The notes under the pieces were generated by a model, which was not told the DNA's origin, did no database searches, and saw nothing but the letters and a program-made list of their open reading frames with translations. From the NCBI RefSeq assembly GCF_900142445.1, contig NZ_FRAV01000021.1, positions 1-64,000 of the forward strand: a stretch of DNA of 64,000 bases. Reading direction: 5' to 3'. This document shows positions 9,431-17,436 of this stretch, piece after piece; position 1 is the stretch's first letter, and every line of letters begins with the position of its first letter. Position numbers and translations under genes: made by a program. This DNA is from Chryseobacterium polytrichastri. GTDB lineage: Bacteria; Bacteroidota; Bacteroidia; Flavobacteriales; Weeksellaceae.

Positions 9431-10120
9431 ATGGACATTAAAAAAGAATTCAGAGATTTCTCTGTAAAGCATTTAGGAAACAGCGGTCTTGCTACCGATC
9501 AGTATATGGGAATGTATGGTCCAACCAATCTTACACCGTACATCATGGAAGAAAGAAGAATGAACGTAGCTCAAATGGACGTTTTTTCTCGTTTGATGAT
9601 GGACAGGATTATCTTCCTGGGAACAGGAATTGATGATCAGGTTGCTAATATCGTAACTGCACAGCTTTTGTTCTTGGAGAGTTCAGATCCTTCAAAAGAC
9701 ATTCAGATTTACATCAATTCTCCTGGAGGAAGTGTATATGCAGGATTAGGAATTTATGACACGATGCAGATCATTAAGCCTGATGTAGCAACAATCTGTA
9801 CAGGTATTGCAGCTTCAATGGGAGCGGTATTGCTTGTTGCAGGAGAAAAAGGAAAGCGTTCTGCGCTTAAGCATTCAAGAGTAATGATTCACCAGCCTTC
9901 AGGAGGTGCACAGGGTGTGGCTTCTGATATGGAGATCAACTTAAGAGAAATGTTGAAATTGAAAAAAGAATTATATGACATTATTTCTGAACATTCAGGT
10001 CAATCATACGAATGGGTAGAAAAAGCGTCAGACAGAGATTACTGGATGACTTCTACTGAAGCAAAAGACTTCGGAATGGTAGATGAGGTTTTACAGAGAG
10101 CAACAAAAGAAAAGAAATAA
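9431..10120 (+). CDS. clpP: ATP-dependent Clp protease proteolytic subunit
   Basis: 229 residues. ClpP is a cytosolic serine protease that forms the tetradecameric chamber served by ClpX/ClpA-type unfoldases. The catalytic triad is visible as Ser129 (GIAASMGA), His154 (MIHQPSGG) and Asp203 (SDRDYWM). The oxyanion Gly-Gly of NSPGGSV is at 97-102. The N-terminus is about 25 residues longer than in E. coli and may be a propeptide. It is followed by a good terminator; no clpX gene is adjacent in this window. Confidence 0.96.
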   Translation: MDIKKEFRDFSVKHLGNSGLATDQYMGMYGPTNLTPYIMEERRMNVAQMDVFSRLMMDRIIFLGTGIDDQVANIVTAQLLFLESSDPSKDIQIYINSPGGSVYAGLGIYDTMQIIKPDVATICTGIAASMGAVLLVAGEKGKRSALKHSRVMIHQPSGGAQGVASDMEINLREMLKLKKELYDIISEHSGQSYEWVEKASDRDYWMTSTEAKDFGMVDEVLQRATKEKK

Positions 10121-10145
10121 TTTTCTTTGAAAGATAATTACGAGA

Positions 10146-10171
10146 AACGCGTCAATTTTGGCGCGTTTTTT
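10146..10171 (+). terminator. Terminator after clpP
   Basis: Arms aacgcg (10146-10151) and cgcgtt (10162-10167) are followed by a T-run, 25 bases after the clpP stop. Confidence 0.8.
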
Positions 10172-10203
10172 CTTTTTTACAAAGATCAACTTTACGGTTA
10201 GTT

Positions 10204-10227
10204 GTTATTCTGACGAAGGAAGAATCT
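10204..10227 (+). repeat. Palindromic repeat unit 2
   Basis: A copy of the GTCAT-type family in which the stem reads attct/agaat (gttattctg ... agaatct). It lies in the 530-base gene-free stretch between clpP and the IS110 transposase. Confidence 0.5.
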
Positions 10228-10248
10228 AAATATCATTTATATTTTTTA

Positions 10249-10337
10249 GAAGCTAGTCCAGCTATCCACTATTACTCCTCGCGCCATTTCTTTCCCAAGG
10301 CTTGCTGTGGGGTAGCCGTTTCTATCTGGGCTAGGGT
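10249..10337 (+). repeat. Dispersed repeat, GAAGCTA...GGGCTAGGG type (copy 1)
   Basis: The left end (gaagctagtccagct) and right end (ctgggctagggt) match the ends of related segments at 11804-11875 and 36230-36302, while the middle differs. No coding potential is seen. Such 70-90 base elements appear to be scattered between genes. Confidence 0.5.
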
Positions 10338-10360
10338 ATTTGTCGCCATTACAAAATTCA

Positions 10361-10394
10361 GTCATTGCGAGAAGTGAAGCGACGAAGCAATCTC
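10361..10394 (+). repeat. Palindromic repeat unit 3
   Basis: The unit begins gtcattgcgag and ends cgaagcaatctc; the stem is attgc/gcaat. It is nearly identical in inverse orientation to the unit at 36407-36440. Confidence 0.65.
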
Positions 10395-10514
10395 AAAATC
10401 CTTTTAATAGCATATTCTCATTACCCATAAAATTTGTCATCCTATGTTTGTAAAATATTAATTTTATTAAACAAAAGGAAAAGAGAGTGAAGAATAAGGT
10501 TATAAATTGTCATT

Positions 10515-10650
10515 AGTCTTCAAGACCTTCCGGAATGTTAATCCCTTTACTCTTTTTACTACCGAGTCTGAACAGATCATTAGGCAAAAAGCCTGTATTT
10601 AGGATAGATAGACAAGTGTAGTATTTCTCTTTTCCTGTAAAAGTATAGTT
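10515..10650 (+). ncRNA. Candidate bridge RNA region of the IS110 element
   Basis: IS110-family elements are known to encode a structured guide RNA in a noncoding end. This left end holds a hairpin (aggc-aaaaa-gcct, about 10582-10594) and three segments placed like guides. 10527-10537 can pair with the top strand of the right target flank (11634-11644, 11 pairs including one G:U). 10572-10581 is identical to the right donor end (11628-11637). 10610-10618 can pair with 10511-10519 (8 of 9). A left-target guide was not found. RNA boundaries are unknown. Confidence 0.45.
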
Positions 10651-11610
10651 ATGAGTAAAATTATAGGAATTGACATTAGTAAACAAGTTTTTGATGTAAG
10701 TTTTTTGGAAGAGAACCTTTGGAAGCATCAGGTTTTAAAAAACAATTTATCAGGTTTTGAAAAATTGATATCCTTCGTTGAAAAAGAAGATTTTGTAGTG
10801 ATGGAAGCTTCCGGTACTTATTATCTTCCACTAGCAGAGTATCTCTATTCACAAGAGATTAATGTAGTGGTAGCAAATCCACTCTCGATAAAACGTTATG
10901 CTCAATCAAGACTAAAACGTGCCAAAACGGATAAAGCAGATTCTAAGGTTATCGCTGAATATGGAAAAAAGAATCTAGATGATTTGAGTTTGTGGAGCCC
11001 TGAAAGTAAAGTATGTATCAGAATTCGTCAAATGCATACAAGAATCGAAATGATTCAGAAGCAGATAAGTCAAACTTATAATCAGCTAGAGGCATTTTTA
11101 AGCAGCGGTTTTCTGGATGAAAAGCTAGAAAAAGAAATACAAGAGTCACTAGAACAGCTTCAAATAGGAAAGAAAATGCTGGAATCTGAGATAGAAAAGC
11201 TGGCTTTGGAGGAATTTGGAGTAACAATAAAATGTCTTACCAGTATTCCTGGAATTGGTATGAAAACGGCCATTATGCTGGTTGTAATTACGGATAACTT
11301 TAAGAAGTTCGAACATTACAAACAACTCATTGCTTTTGTAGGATTCAGTCCTCGGATTTATGAAAGTGGAAGCAGTGTGCGAGGAAGATCAAGTATTTGT
11401 AAGATGGGTAAATCTCAGATCAGAAAGCTATTGTATCTATGCAGCTGGTCAGCCAAACGTTGGAATAAAAAATGTAAAGAAATGTATGAAAGACTTATCA
11501 CAAATGGAAAAGCTGAAAGAGTGGCAAAGATAGCTCTTGCCAATAAACTCTTAAAACAAGCATTTGCAATTGGAAAGAAAAAAGAAATATATAGAGAAGA
11601 TTTTTGTTAA
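10651..11610 (+). CDS. IS110-family transposase (DEDD recombinase)
   Basis: 319 residues. An N-terminal RuvC-like DEDD domain (GIDISKQVFDV with Asp7; MEAS with Glu; TDKADSKVIAEY with paired Asp) is followed by a coiled-coil linker (about 125-185). The C-terminal Transposase_20 domain contains the SIPGIGMKTA helix-hairpin-helix and the serine-containing YESGSSVRGRSSI segment. No frameshift or stop is seen, so the element may be active. It stands alone, as is usual for this family. Confidence 0.93.
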   Translation: MSKIIGIDISKQVFDVSFLEENLWKHQVLKNNLSGFEKLISFVEKEDFVVMEASGTYYLPLAEYLYSQEINVVVANPLSIKRYAQSRLKRAKTDKADSKVIAEYGKKNLDDLSLWSPESKVCIRIRQMHTRIEMIQKQISQTYNQLEAFLSSGFLDEKLEKEIQESLEQLQIGKKMLESEIEKLALEEFGVTIKCLTSIPGIGMKTAIMLVVITDNFKKFEHYKQLIAFVGFSPRIYESGSSVRGRSSICKMGKSQIRKLLYLCSWSAKRWNKKCKEMYERLITNGKAERVAKIALANKLLKQAFAIGKKKEIYREDFC

Positions 11611-11637
11611 ATAAGTTGCTTTTTAACACAGATCATT

Positions 11638-11709
11638 CCGGAGGAATCTAAACTCATTTTATAGAGATCGGATTGTGAAAAATCCTTGTGGAGATTCTTC
11701 CAGAATGAC
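11638..11709. repeat. Inverted pair of palindromic repeat units, interrupted by IS110
   Basis: Two units face each other: ccggaggaatct (continuing the gtcatt left behind at 10509-10514) and gagattcttccagaatgac at 11691-11709. Each unit can fold on itself (attcc/ggaat and attct/agaat), and the two can pair with each other. The 40 bases between them carry no recognised signal. Confidence 0.55.
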
Positions 11710-11766
11710 AAAAAATATACATATTTAATAGTGAAATTATACTTAGAAAGAACGGCAAAAATTCTT

Positions 11767-11791
11767 GGTGGCTGAGGTTCGCGAAGCCACC
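11767..11791. repeat. Palindromic repeat unit with ggtggct/agccacc stem
   Basis: A perfect 7-bp stem (11767-11773 with 11785-11791) encloses a loop containing gagg and cgcga. It shares the gctgag...cgaagc core with the unit at 4576 while the outer stem is different but still complementary. Confidence 0.5.
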
Positions 11792-11803
11792 ATTCCTATA
11801 ACC

Positions 11804-11875
11804 ATAGCCCCGATTGCAGAGAAAATTCTTTTTTTGAAAAAAAAAGATTGCAACGGAAAGCGGGAAATAGCTCCT
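11804..11875 (-). repeat. Dispersed repeat, GAGCTATTTCCCGC...GGGGCTA type (copy 2)
   Basis: In reverse complement, this segment matches 36230-36302 over its first 31 bases (taggagctatttcccgcttt and onward) and again at the cggggcta end. Short readings on either strand here are not credible genes. Confidence 0.65.
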
Positions 11876-11969
11876 AAAAAAAATAATAGACAAAAATTAA
11901 AACAGATTTATCATTCCATTCAAGATCAGTTTACATTCAGTACTTACTTTCGCTGCCATAAAAGTAACT

Positions 11970-13238
11970 ATGAAAAAAATCCTATTACCAGTTCTTGCCT
12001 TTATGGCTTTAACGGCTTGTAACAATAATAACGATGATAATGTAAACAATCAGGATATCAACTATTCTAAACTTCCACAGGAGTTTCCGTTCACTACTCT
12101 GGCAACGGTAAATGGAATAGATGTGATTAATGGAGGTTTTGGATCTGGAGCAACAGCACATCCTACAAGAAAAGGAGAGTTTTATGTGATTACAGACCGA
12201 GGCCCGAATACAGCTTATTTAAGTGGAGTAAAATTTTTGGTTCCTAATTTTACGCCAACTATTATGCATTTTAAGATCAATGAGCAAGGTAATATTGAAG
12301 TAATTAAATACATCAAACTTAAAAATCCTTCAGGACAGCCTATTTCAGGTCGTCCAAACCCTGTTGGAATGGGAAGTACAGGAGAGACAGCGTATGATGT
12401 TGCGGGAAATGTATTACCAACGGATAATTATGGATTAGATAGTGAAAGTATTGTGGCAGCTGCAGATGGTACATTTTGGGTTTCGGATGAATACGGTCCA
12501 CACATCGTTCATTATAATGCAGATGGAGTAGAGTTGGAAAGAATAAGCCCAATCGGAGTCAATACCGGACCAAGAAAATTACCGGCAGTTTTAGCCAAAA
12601 GAAGACCGAACAGAGGAATGGAAGGAATGTGTATGACGCCAGACGGAAAAATGTTAGTAGGCACCATGCAATCTACAATGTATGTTCCTAATAAAGCATT
12701 AGCAACGAATACAACATTAACAAGGATTGTAACTTTTGATCTTGCAACAGGGCAAACAAAACAATATCTATATAAGCAAAATGGTGGTGGTTCAGATTCT
12801 GTTTGTGATATTACAGCAATCAGCAACACCGAATTTTTAGTGATTGAAAGAGATGGTAACTTCGGTTCGCAAGGCGGAACTAAAAAAGTATACAGAATAA
12901 ACTTAACGGGTGCTTCAGATGTAAGCGGAGCGGATCTTACAGCAGTTGATGGGTTAAAAATTAATAATAAAACGCTTGAGCAATCTACGTGGGATGAGAT
13001 AAACACGGCAGGATTGAAACCTGTTTCCAAAACGTTGGCCGTTGACTTGGTAGCCAAAATAGGTTACGAGCATGATAAATTTGAAGGAATTGTTTATTTA
13101 GGAAATAACAAACTGGCTATTTTCAATGATGATGATTTCGGTGTTACAGATGACGGAAATGGAAACCCCAAGGCTAAGATTCTCCCTAAAACAGGGAAAG
13201 TAGACAAAGGAACAATGTATGTAGTCGATATTCAATAA
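11970..13238 (+). CDS. Esterase-like activity of phytase family lipoprotein
   Basis: 422 residues. It begins with a lipoprotein signal whose lipobox LTAC puts the lipidated Cys at 17, followed by an Asn/Asp-rich tether. The body matches the Phytase-like (PF13449) beta-propeller: FYVITDRGPNTAY, DSESIVAAADGTFWVSDEYGPHI and KFEGIVYLGNNKLAIFNDDDFG are its signature segments. It is expected on the cell surface or periplasmic face as a phosphoesterase/esterase, with substrate unknown. It is transcribed alone and ends in a strong terminator. Confidence 0.88.
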   Translation: MKKILLPVLAFMALTACNNNNDDNVNNQDINYSKLPQEFPFTTLATVNGIDVINGGFGSGATAHPTRKGEFYVITDRGPNTAYLSGVKFLVPNFTPTIMHFKINEQGNIEVIKYIKLKNPSGQPISGRPNPVGMGSTGETAYDVAGNVLPTDNYGLDSESIVAAADGTFWVSDEYGPHIVHYNADGVELERISPIGVNTGPRKLPAVLAKRRPNRGMEGMCMTPDGKMLVGTMQSTMYVPNKALATNTTLTRIVTFDLATGQTKQYLYKQNGGGSDSVCDITAISNTEFLVIERDGNFGSQGGTKKVYRINLTGASDVSGADLTAVDGLKINNKTLEQSTWDEINTAGLKPVSKTLAVDLVAKIGYEHDKFEGIVYLGNNKLAIFNDDDFGVTDDGNGNPKAKILPKTGKVDKGTMYVVDIQ

Positions 13239-13252
13239 TTAGATTTTAAAAG

Positions 13253-13280
13253 AAAAGCGCATCAACTGATGCGCTTTTTT
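13253..13280 (+). terminator. Terminator after the phytase-like gene
   Basis: A near-perfect inverted repeat aaaagcgcatca/tgatgcgctttt (13253-13264, 13267-13278) followed by T residues. Confidence 0.85.
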
Positions 13281-13364
13281 ATCTAAATGTGTGAATTTTA
13301 TTGATTCTTTCCATACCAAATAAATGGGTTTCAAAGCGGTATTGTCATTGTAAAAGATATTTGC

Positions 13365-14381
13365 CTATTCTCCCTGAGTGATAAATTCAGCATCTACATA
13401 TCCTCCATTTACATAACGGGTTGTATCATTCGTATGCCAAGCATAAACGCCGGCTACCATAATGCCAAGATCCTGTACATAATCATACACCATGTTTTGC
13501 CATTTATCAAATGATGGTAAATTTTCCTGCAATAATAGAAACTCCTTTAAGTAATTATCATGAAGTTCAAGTGCCATCATATAAGCTTCATTTATGGAGG
13601 TTTTATGTTCCTGCTGTAATACTTTTACAAGATTCATAGTGTCACCTTCCCGATGAAGTTCCTTAGGTAAGGAAATAATATCATTATGTATTCCTATCAT
13701 CATAGCACAGAGTGTATGAAGACGTTGTATGTGAGAATGCTCTAATACGTCATCAGGAAGCTGGCGATATTCTTTTTGCATTGCGACATATTTACAGAAT
13801 GGTTGGGCCCCACTTGTAGCCTCACGAATAAGTAAATAAACAGCTAACGGAGGAATGGTATTGGTTCTATAATATACCCTTTCATCTGCATACCCAATCA
13901 GAACCTCATTCAATGATTTTATAAATTTCTTGTAGAGTCTTTCAGGCATTTCACAGGTAAGACAGTCTTGTCTTAGTACCCAGAATTGATGGAATATACC
14001 ATTGTCAGTAGGTTCGTTAGTATCTTCTCCTGTAAGTAATAACATAATACGTTTACTTATTTCCATCATTTCACTGTGGGTACAAGTATCCCAATAATCA
14101 TCCATCATAGCTCCATTAGCTGCGTAACTGGCCAAAGGGCGCAATTCTGCAAATGTTTTTAAAGAAGGGCAACCTCGGGATGCAATATCAGTCAAGTTAT
14201 GTTTTTTGTGCTTTTCACGTGCTTCTTTGCTGTGGAAAATATACTCTCTGTCAATCCAGTCATAATACTCTTCCCGCTGTTGTTGAAAATCAGGGTGCAT
14301 AGAATCGGGAAAAGGATATTTAGGTTTTGGGAGTTGCTGCAAACCAGCATAGAATTCTTCGTTTGAAATTGATGTTTTCAT
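13365..14381 (-). CDS. Class I terpene synthase (cyclase)
   Basis: 338 residues, the usual size of a bacterial sesquiterpene or diterpene cyclase. The metal-binding DDxxD motif is visible as Asp94-Asp95-Tyr-Trp-Asp98. The NSE triad appears as Asn233, Ser237 and Glu241 in NDIISLPKE. A C-terminal Arg-Tyr pair occurs in TTRYVNG. Together these indicate ionisation of a prenyl diphosphate and cyclisation in the cytosol. The product cannot be predicted. No prenyltransferase, P450 or methyltransferase gene is next to it, so it stands as an orphan. Gene-free sequence of about 400 bases precedes its start. Confidence 0.9.
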   Translation of the reverse strand: MKTSISNEEFYAGLQQLPKPKYPFPDSMHPDFQQQREEYYDWIDREYIFHSKEAREKHKKHNLTDIASRGCPSLKTFAELRPLASYAANGAMMDDYWDTCTHSEMMEISKRIMLLLTGEDTNEPTDNGIFHQFWVLRQDCLTCEMPERLYKKFIKSLNEVLIGYADERVYYRTNTIPPLAVYLLIREATSGAQPFCKYVAMQKEYRQLPDDVLEHSHIQRLHTLCAMMIGIHNDIISLPKELHREGDTMNLVKVLQQEHKTSINEAYMMALELHDNYLKEFLLLQENLPSFDKWQNMVYDYVQDLGIMVAGVYAWHTNDTTRYVNGGYVDAEFITQGE

Positions 14382-14783
14382 AGTATTTTGTTTTATGGTT
14401 ATTGGTTATTTAAAAATAAAAAAAATATTAATATGTAAATCAATTAGTTGTGAATATTTTAAAACGAAAATATGAAATAATCTACATAAGTGTTTTTATC
14501 CTTTTGAATAAAGGGTTTGTATATCCGAAGTTTTTTTTTGGGAGGTAAATATCTGAAAATTAGTTCATAAAAAATCGTAATGTACTATAGAGGCATAACG
14601 GTTTTAATTTAACAACACGAAAAAGTCTCTGTGTTTTTGGAAGCTTTTTGTTCTTTATAATAGCTATATTTGTTAGTGTATAAAATGAGTTGAGGATAAG
14701 TTTTACATAGAATTTATAGTTTTCAAATCTGAAAATACAGATTCTTCGTATATAGTTTTTTAATACTAAATAACAGGCTGACT
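14382..14783. other. AT-rich gene-free stretch upstream of the terpene synthase
   Basis: About 400 bases with no supportable gene, repeat or structured RNA. It must hold the terpene synthase promoter on the minus strand, but no clear TAnnTTTG and TTTG pair stands out. Confidence 0.5.
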
Positions 14784-15005
14784 ATGTCATCATCCAAAAA
14801 TGATTTCTTACATCTTATTGAGATTGAGATTGAACAATTTTATGGAATTACAATTCCGGATTATACTGAAGAAGAAAAGATTATTTACCCACTTTTTAAA
14901 TCTTTTTTCGGGATTTTCAAAAAAGAGCTTTGCGTTTATTTTTTATCTGGAAAAGCGGTTAATTACGAAGTTCATTATTTTATTTTTAACGTTAAAATAT
15001 TCTAA
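14784..15005 (+). CDS. Doubtful small open reading frame
   Basis: 73 codons starting MSSSKNDFLHLIEIEIEQFY. The first 45 residues have a protein-like composition (IPDYTEEEKIIYPLF), while the remainder is very rich in Phe, Tyr and Val. No family is recognised. It could be a small real gene or the worn 5' end of a lost gene. A bidirectional terminator follows 14 bases after its stop, which is mild support for transcription. Confidence 0.3.
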   Translation: MSSSKNDFLHLIEIEIEQFYGITIPDYTEEEKIIYPLFKSFFGIFKKELCVYFLSGKAVNYEVHYFIFNVKIF

Positions 15006-15018
15006 CCATATCCAAAAA

Positions 15019-15046
15019 AAACCACCAAATTTGGTGGTTTTCAATA
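15019..15046. terminator. Bidirectional terminator downstream of tpiA
   Basis: A perfect 22-base palindrome whose core reads accaccaaatttggtggt lies at 15019-15040, with A-tracts before and T-tracts after. It serves tpiA on the minus strand and any transcript arriving from the plus strand. Confidence 0.8.
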
Positions 15047-15063
15047 TTTTTTTATTTCTATTA

Positions 15064-15825
15064 TTATGAATTAAATCCTTCAATAATCTTAGAAAAATCT
15101 TCTAATTTCAAAGCAGCTCCACCAATCAAACCACCGTCAATATCAGGTTGAGAGAAAATCTCTTTGGCATTGTCTGGTTTTACAGAACCACCGTAAAGGA
15201 TAGAAACTTCGTCAGCAACTTCCTGTCCGTATTTTGCAGCGATGATGCTTCTGATGTGAGCGTGGATTTCCTGAGCTTGTTCAGGGCTTGCCGTTTCTCC
15301 GGTTCCGATTGCCCAAACTGGTTCGTAAGCAATTACTACTTTTTTAATTTCTTCTGCAGAAAGCGTGAAAAGAGCAACTTCAGTTTGGTTTTTTACCACT
15401 TCAAAATGTTGACCAGCTTTTCTTTGCTCTAAAGTTTCTCCGTTACAGTAAACAGGAATTAAACCTTTATCTAAAGCTAATTTTACTTTTACGTTACAGT
15501 GAGAATCTGTTTCTCCGTGATATTGTCTTCTTTCAGAGTGTCCGATTAAAGAACCTGTTGCATTAATTGATTCCAACATGTCAGCAGAGATTTCTCCTGT
15601 ATAAGCGCCACTTACATGCTCGCTCATATCCTGAGAAAATACACCGATCTCATTTTTTTCGAAGATATCTTTTGCCATCATTAAGTATAAAGATGGAGGA
15701 GCGATCCAAACTTCACAGTTGGTTTTGTGGTTGTTTTTATAACTTAATAACTGAACCATCAATTGTTGAGCTTCAATTATGTTTTTGTTCATTTTCCAGT
15801 TTCCTGCAACTATTTTTCTTCTCAT
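15064..15825 (-). CDS. tpiA: Triose-phosphate isomerase
   Basis: 253 residues. It interconverts dihydroxyacetone phosphate and glyceraldehyde 3-phosphate in glycolysis and gluconeogenesis. The catalytic residues are visible as Asn9 and Lys11 (GNWKMNK), His96 (IGHSERR) and Glu168 (AYEPVWAIGTG). The phosphate-binding loops GGSVKPDN and GLIGGAAL are present. It is first after a TerB-like gene in a minus-strand cluster with BT_3928-type and DUF1599 genes, an arrangement I recall from other Bacteroidota. Confidence 0.97.
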   Translation of the reverse strand: MRRKIVAGNWKMNKNIIEAQQLMVQLLSYKNNHKTNCEVWIAPPSLYLMMAKDIFEKNEIGVFSQDMSEHVSGAYTGEISADMLESINATGSLIGHSERRQYHGETDSHCNVKVKLALDKGLIPVYCNGETLEQRKAGQHFEVVKNQTEVALFTLSAEEIKKVVIAYEPVWAIGTGETASPEQAQEIHAHIRSIIAAKYGQEVADEVSILYGGSVKPDNAKEIFSQPDIDGGLIGGAALKLEDFSKIIEGFNS

Positions 15826-15890
15826 ATTTTAATTATTTAAAATGTATTAAATATTTTTTCTATCGGTTGTGTGCTTGTCAATAGTATATA

Positions 15891-16241
15891 TTACTCTAAT
15901 TTCCAGATATTCTTCAGGTGCTTATAATATGTATGTTCTTCGTCAGTTACTTTATTATCTGCTTTTATCAATGTTTTGGCAAACTGAGCAAATTTCTTAC
16001 GCTCTGTTTCTGTAGAATCATCATAGAAACATCCGGCATGGAACTCAAAATGATTTTTCCATTCTTCGGGTTGCAATAATGCAATAGTTTCCAACTCATC
16101 ATCTAAGTTCATCTTGAACGGAAATTCGTCAGCTAAATACTGGTGAACAAGTATTCCTTCTTCGGGAGCAAATTCTCCGTCTACAGAAGAAAGGATCATT
16201 AATAAGTGGTAACCGGCGATGGGTTTATTTGATTTATGCAT
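15891..16241 (-). CDS. TerB-like domain protein
   Basis: 116 residues, almost entirely helical. The acidic repeats SSVDGEFAPEEG and IKADNKVTDEEHTYY are typical of the TerB/TerB-like fold, whose paired Asp/Glu clusters bind metal. TerB proteins are linked to tellurite resistance and envelope stress in other bacteria, but no ter operon is present here, so the role is open. It is likely transcribed together with its cluster neighbours. Confidence 0.7.
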   Translation of the reverse strand: MHKSNKPIAGYHLLMILSSVDGEFAPEEGILVHQYLADEFPFKMNLDDELETIALLQPEEWKNHFEFHAGCFYDDSTETERKKFAQFAKTLIKADNKVTDEEHTYYKHLKNIWKLE

Positions 16242-16321
16242 TGTATGTTTAGTGTTTAAAATTAATTGATAATGAATAGCTTTTATAATAATTACAATTG
16301 GCCATTCATCATTTACATGTA

Positions 16322-17434
16322 TTATTTAATATAGTCTTTTGCAGGTTGTTTGTCTACAATTTTTCCTTTTTCTAAGATCAATACAAAAGGATTACTTCTT
16401 GCAATTGTTTTAATGGCAGTTCCGTCCATCATTGCATTTTTAATCGTTTTAAAAGTATTATGATCGGTTGAAACACCATAGATAACCGCTCCTTTTTGAG
16501 CATTAACTTTAGCCTCTAATTTTTGAAGTAAGTCTGCTGAAACTTCTTTCGGATGATAAGAGAAAACTAAGATTGCTTTTGGTGCATTAATGATCTCGTC
16601 ATTAATTTCTTGTCCCGTAACATCTTCAATCTTAAACTTAGCGATTTCAGATTTATATCCTTCTTTTACTAAAACAGATTCGTTTTTTCCTTCCTCGATT
16701 TTCCAAGGAGAACCCTCTGCCCAATATTTTGTTTCTTTAATATAATCGTCCTGATTTATTTTTAAAATTTCTCCCGTTTTTTGATTTTTAAGAGAGTAAA
16801 AAGTTTTGTATTCAGACGGGTTTTTATTGATTTTTTCTTTTTCACCTTTAATATCGGTTCCTATTTTATAATCACGGAAATCAATTAAAGGTTCATGCAT
16901 AATTCCTTGAGCCATAATGTAAATCATTCCCAAAGAAAACAGTCCTAAAAGAACATATTTAAATGTATTTGAAGGTTCTTTTTTAGAACTGAAAGTATAA
17001 TCATCCTTTTTCTTAAACTCTTTTCTGTAAAGAATAAATACAATGATTAACCCAACCAAAAGTACAATGTCTTTAATGAAACTCTGCCAAGGGGTGAATT
17101 TGATGGCATCACCAAAACATCCGCAATCTGTTACCACATTGAAATAAGCTGAGTAAAAAGTAAGGAATCCAAAGAAGATACAAAGCGCGATAAGCGCTGA
17201 GAGCGTGAACTTCAGTTTTAACTTTAATAAAAGCATAAATCCAAGGAAAAGCTCTAAAACAACTACAATTATCGAAAATAATAAGGCAAATTTTTCTAAA
17301 AATGGCATGTTGAAAACAGAAGGAGCAAAGTACTCTTCCATTTTAAAAGAAAAACCTACCAAATCCACCGCTTTTACAAAGCCTGAAAGGATGAAAATAA
17401 TAGCAATAATGAAACGTAATAGACCTTTGATCAT
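16322..17434 (-). CDS. BT_3928-type DoxX/MauE membrane protein with thioredoxin-like tail
   Basis: 370 residues. The N-terminal half is a DoxX/MauE-like four-helix membrane domain (about 1-135) with a conserved VTDCGCFGDAIKF loop. A further membrane helix (about 157-176) leads to a C-terminal extracytoplasmic domain (about 210-370) that resembles a thioredoxin-like fold but without a CxxC motif (KAILVFSYHP...NPFVLILEKGKIV). Similar proteins sit beside tpiA and DUF1599 genes across Bacteroidota. A role in envelope redox or methylamine-utilisation-like maturation is possible but unproven. It begins 3 bases after the DUF1599 stop. Confidence 0.8.
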   Translation of the reverse strand: MIKGLLRFIIAIIFILSGFVKAVDLVGFSFKMEEYFAPSVFNMPFLEKFALLFSIIVVVLELFLGFMLLLKLKLKFTLSALIALCIFFGFLTFYSAYFNVVTDCGCFGDAIKFTPWQSFIKDIVLLVGLIIVFILYRKEFKKKDDYTFSSKKEPSNTFKYVLLGLFSLGMIYIMAQGIMHEPLIDFRDYKIGTDIKGEKEKINKNPSEYKTFYSLKNQKTGEILKINQDDYIKETKYWAEGSPWKIEEGKNESVLVKEGYKSEIAKFKIEDVTGQEINDEIINAPKAILVFSYHPKEVSADLLQKLEAKVNAQKGAVIYGVSTDHNTFKTIKNAMMDGTAIKTIARSNPFVLILEKGKIVDKQPAKDYIK

Positions 17435-17436
17435 GA

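Larger units (their letters stand above)
10515..11637 (+). mobile_element. IS110-family insertion sequence, apparently intact
   Basis: An element of about 1.12 kb with a single intact transposase gene, a 136-base noncoding left end and a 27-base right end. The pentamer tcatt occurs at both junctions (10510-10514 and 11633-11637). Removing the element restores the start of a palindromic repeat: gtcatt on the left joins ccggaggaatct on the right, matching the partner unit at 11691-11709. No terminal inverted repeats are seen, as expected for the family. The exact ends are inferred from this reconstruction and could shift by up to five bases. Confidence 0.75.

Noticed and set aside
10513..10728. 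Minus-strand open frame over the IS110 left end
   Set aside because: It lies across the noncoding end and the transposase start, has no recognisable domain, and is explained as a shadow of the element.
11765..12022. Plus-strand open frame through the repeat island
   Set aside because: It is made of the palindromic unit and a dispersed repeat and runs into the phytase-like gene; no protein-like features.
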